The notes under the pieces: model-generated
The model's input: only the letters and a program-made list of their open reading frames with translations
Told to the model about the DNA's origin: nothing
Databases searched by the model: none
DNA from: an uncultured Bacilli bacterium
GTDB lineage: Bacteria; Bacillota_I; Bacilli_A; RF39; UBA660
Direction of reading: 5' to 3'
Length of the DNA stretch: 10,785 nucleotides
Assembly: GCA_947630095.1 (NCBI GenBank)
Contig: CANRGI010000029.1
Location: 1-10,785 of the forward strand
Program-made: the position numbers and the translations under genes
Part shown: positions 6,668 to 10,785 of the stretch, piece by piece
Numbering within the stretch: the first letter of the stretch is position 1
Layout: the number at the start of each line of letters is the position of its first letter

Positions 6668-6692
6668 AAAAAGACTATCCTTAGATAATCTT
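6668..6692 (-). terminator. Terminator of the GntR/ABC operon
   Basis: AAGATTATC (6692-6684) pairs with GATAGTCTT (6679-6671), a 9-bp stem with one G-U pair and a 4-nt loop. A run of five T residues starts in the stem end and continues to 6668. It overlaps the stop codon of the 51-aa gene and separates the operon from bceRS. Confidence 0.65.
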
Positions 6693-6846
6693 AATTTAAT
6701 TTGTTATTTTTAACTAACCAATATATTCTAAAAACACCTATTAACAAAGGAATAAATGCAATGTAAGGTACTATAAAAATGCTTACTATAGTTACACTTA
6801 CAAATACTAAAATATTGATTAATAATCTATTTTTATATTTATTCAT
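6691..6846 (-). CDS. Small membrane protein, 51 aa
   Basis: Short gene beginning MNKYKNRLLINILVF and ending VKNNKLN, with two hydrophobic segments (about 9-27 and 29-45) separated by a Pro-containing turn (IVPYIAFIP) and basic ends. It starts three bases after the stop of the ABC-2 permease and ends inside the operon terminator, so it is the last cistron of the GntR-ATPase-permease operon. No strong ribosome binding site is visible (AAAGAA only), so translation probably relies on coupling. It may be an accessory or inhibitory subunit of the transporter. I do not recognise a family. Confidence 0.65.
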   Translation of the reverse strand: MNKYKNRLLINILVFVSVTIVSIFIVPYIAFIPLLIGVFRIYWLVKNNKLN

Positions 6847-6849
6847 ATC

Positions 6850-7479
6850 TTAAAATTCTTTCTTTAAAACTATTCTTTCAGATATCTTATATGAAATATA
6901 TAGTAATGATATTACTGTTATAACTAATATTATAATTAAATAATTTTCTAAAAATTCTAATACTTTACTACTAAATGATATATCAAAATATGTTATTATT
7001 AACCCACCTATAATAATTAAACCAAATGTACCTACAAACATACCTATTCTTGCTTTTTCTATACCAAATTTATAAATAACTGGATACATAAATATTAAAA
7101 CGAGTAAAGTTCCCGCGATTGTACCACACATAGTTATTAATATTTGTTCAGTATTAATACTTTTATTAAAATAAGAAATTATAAATGATAATATAGTAGT
7201 TAAAATAGTCATTACTAATACTAATAGTATAGTAGATAAATACTTTGCTTTAACACTATTTTTTCTCCCATCAGGTAAAGTAGCAGAGTAAGCATCCCAT
7301 TTATTGTAAGCATCATAACTAAATGTTGAAATCATTACAAGTACACTTATAAAAGGTAATATAAACGATATATCCATTTTACCTAATACTCCCATAAATG
7401 AATAAACTATAATTAATAATGCTAAAAATTTAAAATTACTTTTAATCATTGCTAAATCTTTTTTTATAAAACCTATCAT
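6850..7479 (-). CDS. ABC-2 type transporter permease (209 aa)
   Basis: Membrane subunit of a two-component ABC exporter (ABC-2 family, PF13346-like), paired with the ATPase upstream. About six TM segments are seen (roughly 16-33, 37-54, 80-105, 112-135, 143-164, 178-198). The LPDGRKNSVKAKYL stretch (about 68-81) between TM2 and TM3 is characteristic of this family. Proteins of this kind act with YtrA-type repressors, for example the staphylococcal Pmt exporter of phenol-soluble modulins; this comparison is from known gene order, not a sequence search. The start overlaps the ATPase stop by one base (TAATG), with GGGGGAGAG upstream. Substrate unknown. Confidence 0.85.
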   Translation of the reverse strand: MIGFIKKDLAMIKSNFKFLALLIIVYSFMGVLGKMDISFILPFISVLVMISTFSYDAYNKWDAYSATLPDGRKNSVKAKYLSTILLVLVMTILTTILSFIISYFNKSINTEQILITMCGTIAGTLLVLIFMYPVIYKFGIEKARIGMFVGTFGLIIIGGLIITYFDISFSSKVLEFLENYLIIILVITVISLLYISYKISERIVLKKEF

Positions 7480-8333
7480 TATCTCTCCCCCTTTATCATA
7501 ATAACCATAAGGTCATCTAAAGTTATTTTATCTATTACTGATATATTATATTTCTTCCTAAATTCCTTTTTATTAGAAACAAGTACATCATATTCATATT
7601 TATTTTTTTTATATTTTATATAATCTTTTTTATCTATTTTTTTAAATTCTTCTTTACTACATTTTACTATTCCATAATTATCTAATAATTCGTCTTTAGT
7701 TTTAGATAGTATAACCTCTCCATTATTTATAAAAGTAATATAATCTGCTATATGTTCTAAATCAGTAGTAATATGACTAGAAAGCAATATAGAGCATTCT
7801 TCATTTTCTATAAAGTGTTGAAATATATCTATAACTTCAACTCTCGCTATGGGATCTAACCCAGAAGTAGGTTCGTCTAATATCAAAATTTTAGGATGGT
7901 GTGATAAAGCAGTTACTATTTCTAATTTCTTTCTCATACCTTTAGAAAAAGTTTTTATCTGTTTATTAGTTGGCAAATTAAATTCTTCTAAATAATTATT
8001 AAACATAACTGTATCCCAATTTTTATACATATGTTTCATAGACTTATTTATATCATTTGGAGTTAAAATTTCAGGGAAAAACATATCGTCTAATACTACT
8101 CCAATATCTTCTTTTATCTTTTTATCATACTTTTTATCTAAACCAAAAATCTTTATATCTCCACTATTTTCTTTAATTATATTTAGTATTAATTTTATAG
8201 TAGTAGTTTTACCAGCCCCATTCTCTCCTATAAACCCCATAATAGTCCCTTTAGGTAAATTAAAAGATACATTTTTAAGTTCAAAATTATCATATTTTTT
8301 ACATAAATTTTTTATCTCTATAACATTTTCCAT
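7479..8333 (-). CDS. ABC transporter ATPase of a YtrA/PmtR-type locus (284 aa)
   Basis: Nucleotide-binding subunit for the ABC-2 permease that follows. Walker A GENGAGKTT (36-44), signature FSKGMRKKLEI (129-139; SKGMR in place of SGGQ, common in this subfamily), Walker B ILILDE (149-154) followed by PTSGLDP, and H-loop H187. A C-terminal extension of about 80 residues with mixed strands and helices, typical of YtrB/PmtA/PmtC-like ATPases, follows the ABC domain. The start overlaps the GntR stop by one base (TAATG), with GGGAGG seven bases upstream. Likely role: export or relief of a membrane-active compound sensed by the adjacent regulator. Confidence 0.9.
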   Translation of the reverse strand: MENVIEIKNLCKKYDNFELKNVSFNLPKGTIMGFIGENGAGKTTTIKLILNIIKENSGDIKIFGLDKKYDKKIKEDIGVVLDDMFFPEILTPNDINKSMKHMYKNWDTVMFNNYLEEFNLPTNKQIKTFSKGMRKKLEIVTALSHHPKILILDEPTSGLDPIARVEVIDIFQHFIENEECSILLSSHITTDLEHIADYITFINNGEVILSKTKDELLDNYGIVKCSKEEFKKIDKKDYIKYKKNKYEYDVLVSNKKEFRKKYNISVIDKITLDDLMVIMIKGER

Positions 8334-8707
8334 TATTTATCCTCCCATAAAATATCTAACATTTGATTTATTATTTCTCTTTTTATATCATTATTTTTAG
8401 CCATTATTACTATTTTATCAAGTAATTCTTCTATCTTACTCATTTGTTCTTCTAAAAGAACTGATTTATTCACTTTAGCAACATAAAACCCTTTAGACGG
8501 AATTGTCTTAACATACCCATCTCTTACTAAATTTTCATAAGCATTTTTTGTCGTTATTACACTACATCTTAAATCTCTAGCAAGTGTTCTTATAGATGGT
8601 AATAGTTCATTTTCTTTTAATTCATTACTAACTATTTTTGATTTTATTTGTTCTTCTATCTGTTCATATATAGGCACTCCACTTGAATTACTTATTATTA
8701 TATCCAT
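8333..8707 (-). CDS. YtrA-subfamily GntR transcriptional regulator (124 aa)
   Basis: Short GntR-family repressor. The winged helix-turn-helix covers about residues 10-78 (PIYEQIEEQIKSKI, LPSIRTLARDL, TTKNAYENLVRDGYV, GKGFYV-like SKGFYVA). Only a short helical C-terminal dimerisation region (about 85-122) follows instead of a large ligand-binding domain, which is the hallmark of the YtrA subgroup and includes PmtR of staphylococci. It is the first gene of a four-gene operon and lies directly behind a consensus promoter with a palindrome over the -10, so it most likely represses its own operon until an inducer is present. AAAGGAG ends six bases before the ATG. Confidence 0.92.
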   Translation of the reverse strand: MDIIISNSSGVPIYEQIEEQIKSKIVSNELKENELLPSIRTLARDLRCSVITTKNAYENLVRDGYVKTIPSKGFYVAKVNKSVLLEEQMSKIEELLDKIVIMAKNNDIKREIINQMLDILWEDK

Positions 8708-8719
8708 ACTTTTCTCCTT

Positions 8720-8749
8720 TGTATATATCTATTATATACAGTATATACA
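8720..8749 (-). promoter_or_regulatory. Likely operator of the YtrA-like repressor
   Basis: A perfect palindrome TGTATATA-N5-TATATACA (8720-8740) covers the -10 and transcript start. A further TATATACA half-site follows in direct orientation one base away (8742-8749), within the promoter spacer. Binding here would block RNA polymerase. Assignment to the neighbouring GntR protein is inferred from position. Confidence 0.65.
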
Positions 8750-8759
8750 CAGTTGTCAA
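8731..8759 (-). promoter_or_regulatory. Consensus SigA promoter of the GntR/ABC operon
   Basis: On the minus strand a perfect TTGACA (8759-8754), 17-nt spacer and perfect TATAAT (8736-8731), predicted start near 8724. It is the strongest promoter in the window and is overlapped by the palindromic operator. Confidence 0.85.
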
Positions 8760-8760
8760 T

Positions 8761-8789
8761 AAAAAACTACTTCTTTAATAAAGAAATAG
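8761..8789 (-). terminator. Terminator of the DUF1810 gene
   Basis: CTATTTCTTT (8789-8780) pairs with AAAGAAGTAG (8776-8767), a 10-bp stem with one G-U pair and a 3-nt loop. Six T residues follow (8766-8761). The stem includes the stop codon, and the T run ends one base before the next promoter's -35. Confidence 0.75.
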
Positions 8790-9180
8790 TATTATTATCA
8801 AATTCTCCATTATAAAATTTATCTATAACTTCCTTAAACACCTTTATACTAGGGTCTACCATATAAAATAAAGTCATAGAAGATTTAACTTTTAAATTAT
8901 CAGGATAAGGAAATATATCTAAAATATCTTTATCTATTTTAAGTAGTTCTTTAGTTATATTAATTAAATTATTTCTTAAAAATTCATTTTCTAAATAACT
9001 CTTTGCTTCTTCTAAATCAGATATACCATAATATTTAGATGTACTACTTTTACCTAACTCTTTTAACTGAGGAAAAATATACCATATATAATGACTTTCT
9101 TTTTTACCATTTTTAATTTCATTAATTGCTAAAGAAAACTCTTCTTTTTGTTTTATTATAAATCTATCTAAATTATACAT
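8767..9180 (-). CDS. DUF1810 family protein (137 aa)
   Basis: Small soluble protein of the DUF1810 (PF08837) family. Recognised by its pattern: YNLDRFIIKQ at the N-terminus, ALNEIKNGKKESHYIWYIFPQL-like stretch (about 16-38, with SHYIWYIFPQL clear), GKSSTSKYYGI, LEEAKSYLEN, DILDIFPYPDNLKVKSSMTLFY and FYNGEFDNNT near the end. No enzymatic function is established to my knowledge. The frame begins at GTG 9186, but AGGAG lies five bases before the ATG at 9180, which is preferred. The gene overlaps the upstream PolC-like gene by 8 bp, so the two are probably co-translated, and it ends at a terminator. Confidence 0.88.
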   Translation of the reverse strand: MYNLDRFIIKQKEEFSLAINEIKNGKKESHYIWYIFPQLKELGKSSTSKYYGISDLEEAKSYLENEFLRNNLINITKELLKIDKDILDIFPYPDNLKVKSSMTLFYMVDPSIKVFKEVIDKFYNGEFDNNTISLLKK

Positions 9181-10183
9181 AATCACTCCTATTTATTAAA
9201 TATTCACTTACTGCTTGACCACGATATGAAGCATATAATATTTTAGATAATATTTTTATAAACATCTCCTCACAATTTTCTTCCCTCATTATTCTAGCAT
9301 ATTTATCCCATACTTTAATATCTTCCACTTGCATACCTACAGAAATAAAATTAGTAATTTTAAGTGCCATATCTTCTTTAATATTATTATTTATTAAATA
9401 TTCAAATATATCTTCTCTTGACGCTATTAAAGTATTGATATTTATCTTTTTTTCTTTAACTAACTTATCTTGATTATTATTCCACATTTCTGCCCCGTGA
9501 GAAATACTTTTAATTTTTATATAATCATTTATAGTTTTAGGTTTTAATATTTTTATTAATTTATTTTCAAATTCATTATTTTTATTATTCATATTATCTA
9601 TTCTTACTATTACATATGTATCTTTATAATCTCTATAATCATTTATAGTTTCTAACATATTTAAATTATTAAATCTAAGTAACATACTACTATCTAAATA
9701 ATTACAAGGTAGTAATAAATAGTGGTTATTTATAATATCATTAACTTCTTTTATTTCTTCTAATACAAAAAAACCTTTTACTATTTTAAATTCTAATGTT
9801 TGTTTATTTAAATATTCTATTAACTCACTAGCGCTTCTATTTACTAATTCTACATTTATATTTTTATCTTTATATAATATATAAGGTAAATTATATTCTA
9901 CTGGATTTACTACTATTATATCTAAAACATATAAAACTAATAAATTATTTATACTTCCATTAAAATGATATAAAACATCTTTATTTTCTTTTTTAAATTT
10001 ATATAAATACTCTATTACAAATAATATATTCTTTTTGTAAAGTATATCTAATTCTTTTTCACATCTTTTAAATAAATCTTTAGAATTAAATTTCTTATTA
10101 AAATTACTTTTTAATTCTTCTAATAAATATTCTTTTGCCTTATCATTTAATTCTTTATACACCTTTATCACTTCCAATACCAT
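9173..10183 (-). CDS. Degenerate PolC-like protein (336 aa), probably not a polymerase
   Basis: Resembles the C-terminal polymerase part of DNA polymerase III PolC, heavily shortened. Residues 75-95 (GSINNLLVLYVLDIIVVNPV) match the PolC block GSVGSS...ITEVNPL. Residues 214-285 (KPKTINDYIKI, SISHGAEMW, TLIASREDIFEYLI, LKITNFISVG) match the PolC block KPTTFSEL, SGLSHGTDVW, IGCRDDIMVYLI, FKIMEFVRKG. Residues 298-331 match the block ending KIKYMFPKAHAAAYV. These PolC motifs are recalled from memory, not aligned. The PHP, exonuclease and OB domains are absent, and the catalytic block PDIDLNFSG and the second Asp region are not recognisable, so polymerase activity is unlikely. PolC is normally about 1440 aa. 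The start is uncertain: the ATG at 10183 has no ribosome binding site, and the GTG at 10162 is preceded by GGAAG. The gene overlaps the DUF1810 gene. Confidence 0.7.
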   Translation of the reverse strand: MVLEVIKVYKELNDKAKEYLLEELKSNFNKKFNSKDLFKRCEKELDILYKKNILFVIEYLYKFKKENKDVLYHFNGSINNLLVLYVLDIIVVNPVEYNLPYILYKDKNINVELVNRSASELIEYLNKQTLEFKIVKGFFVLEEIKEVNDIINNHYLLLPCNYLDSSMLLRFNNLNMLETINDYRDYKDTYVIVRIDNMNNKNNEFENKLIKILKPKTINDYIKIKSISHGAEMWNNNQDKLVKEKKININTLIASREDIFEYLINNNIKEDMALKITNFISVGMQVEDIKVWDKYARIMREENCEEMFIKILSKILYASYRGQAVSEYLINRSDYV

Positions 10184-10187
10184 TATA
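10182..10187 (-). promoter_or_regulatory. Possible -10 element before the PolC-like gene
   Basis: A perfect TATAAT overlaps the first candidate ATG of the PolC-like gene, after a T8 run. If it is used, the transcript would begin inside the frame and favour the GTG start at 10162. No -35 is recognisable, so this may be a chance match in AT-rich DNA. Confidence 0.25.
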
Positions 10188-10206
10188 ACAAAAAAAAGAA
10201 TAAACT

Positions 10207-10785
10207 TTACATATTTTTTATCTTTTTATTAGCCTTTTTTATCATATACATAGACATAGTGCTATTTATTAAACTCACAACAAAACCCATTATACTAGAC
10301 ATTATAATTTTAAATTCATTATCATTTGTTCCAAACTCTGATACCATTGCCACTTCAAGTGAAATCATAGAAATCATTGCCACTGTTAAATTAATACATT
10401 TAATTGATGCTAAAAGAGGACTATGGTCTTTCCTATATTTAATAACATTTTTAATCGCGTTTATTATTAAATAAAAGTCATACATAGCCACTATATAAAT
10501 GACAAAACCTACATATTTTATTTCTTCATTTTGTTTAATAATTAATACTACCATCCCAAATAATATTAAATTTAAAAATAATAAAATAATACCTGTTAAT
10601 CTTAACTTTTTATATTCTTCTTTTAAATCTTTACCAACTTCTTTTTTTATTTCTTTTACTATAGATAACTTCATTAAACATAATATTAAATAATAAATTG
10701 CAAAAGTTATAAACCACCAAGACATATAATATAAACCAGTTACTAATTTAAAAATACCATAGATAAAATGATGTAAAGTTGCAAA
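10207..10785 (-). CDS. Multi-pass membrane protein, 5' end beyond the window
   Basis: Hydrophobic protein that I do not recognise with confidence. The frame has an ATG at 10725 but remains open for 20 more codons to the window edge (ATLHHFIYGIFKLVTGLYY), and that stretch is itself hydrophobic and continuous with the first TM segment. The gene is therefore partial and starts to the right of the window. In the visible 192 residues there are about five TM segments, with basic loops between them (KEIKKEVGKDLKEEYKK, VIKYRKDHS) and a lysine-rich C-terminus (KKANKKIKNM). It resembles a family of uncharacterised Firmicute membrane proteins. The PolC-like gene begins about 23 bases downstream on the same strand with no clear terminator between, so they may be one transcript. 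Confidence 0.75.
   Translation of the reverse strand, partial: FATLHHFIYGIFKLVTGLYYMSWWFITFAIYYLILCLMKLSIVKEIKKEVGKDLKEEYKKLRLTGIILLFLNLILFGMVVLIIKQNEEIKYVGFVIYIVAMYDFYLIINAIKNVIKYRKDHSPLLASIKCINLTVAMISMISLEVAMVSEFGTNDNEFKIIMSSIMGFVVSLINSTMSMYMIKKANKKIKNM

Noticed and set aside
10259..10474. Plus-strand frame of 71 codons
   Set aside because: Antisense shadow of the membrane protein gene, with no promoter or ribosome binding site and no family resemblance.
10499..10693. Plus-strand frame of 64 codons
   Set aside because: Antisense shadow of the same membrane protein gene.
1..10785. CRISPR array, insertion sequence, tRNA or rRNA genes
   Set aside because: No regularly spaced short repeats, no transposase or terminal inverted repeats, and no cloverleaf or rRNA-like sequence were seen on either strand.

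Overview
The window is very AT-rich, uses the standard bacterial code (TGG for Trp, TGA as stop), has short intergenic gaps, strong AAGGAG-type ribosome binding sites, a Bce-type peptide-antibiotic module, a YtrA-type GntR/ABC operon and a PolC-related protein. Together these point to a low-GC Firmicute (Bacillota), perhaps a host-associated coccus or anaerobe. The genus cannot be fixed from the sequence alone.

Layout. (1) Bases 1-470 hold two diverged tandem copies of a promoter-transcript-terminator unit on the minus strand. These look like two related small RNAs of about 115-120 nt. The copy at 319-433 is divergent from a plus-strand gene for a 243-aa protein of unknown function (534-1265). 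That gene ends in its own terminator. (2) 1323-2000 (+) encodes a CmpB-type membrane protein. It converges on the next block, and a hairpin at 1996-2011 sits across both 3' ends. (3) 2010-6603 (-) is a BceRS-BceAB module: response regulator, intramembrane-type histidine kinase, ATPase and 10-TM permease. The response regulator gene is broken by a frameshift just inside its DNA-binding domain, while the other three genes look intact. Inverted repeats resembling BceR-type operators lie upstream of both the regulator pair and the transporter pair. (4) 6691-8707 (-) is a tightly coupled YtrA/PmtR-like operon: GntR repressor, ABC ATPase, ABC-2 permease and a 51-aa membrane protein. It starts at a consensus promoter covered by a palindrome and ends at a terminator. 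(5) 8767-10785 (-) holds a DUF1810 protein, a 336-aa protein that looks like a shrunken, catalytically dead relative of the C-terminal part of DNA polymerase III PolC, and a multi-pass membrane protein that runs off the right edge.

How the genes work together. Blocks 3 and 4 are both ligand-responsive ABC export or detoxification loci for membrane or cell-wall active peptides. In block 3 the transporter pair may have lost its normal induction because the regulator is broken. In block 4 the repressor probably controls its own operon. Block 5 is the least understood: the PolC-like gene overlaps the DUF1810 gene, so the two are probably co-translated. The most unusual items are the tandem RNA pair, the broken BceR and the PolC-like protein.
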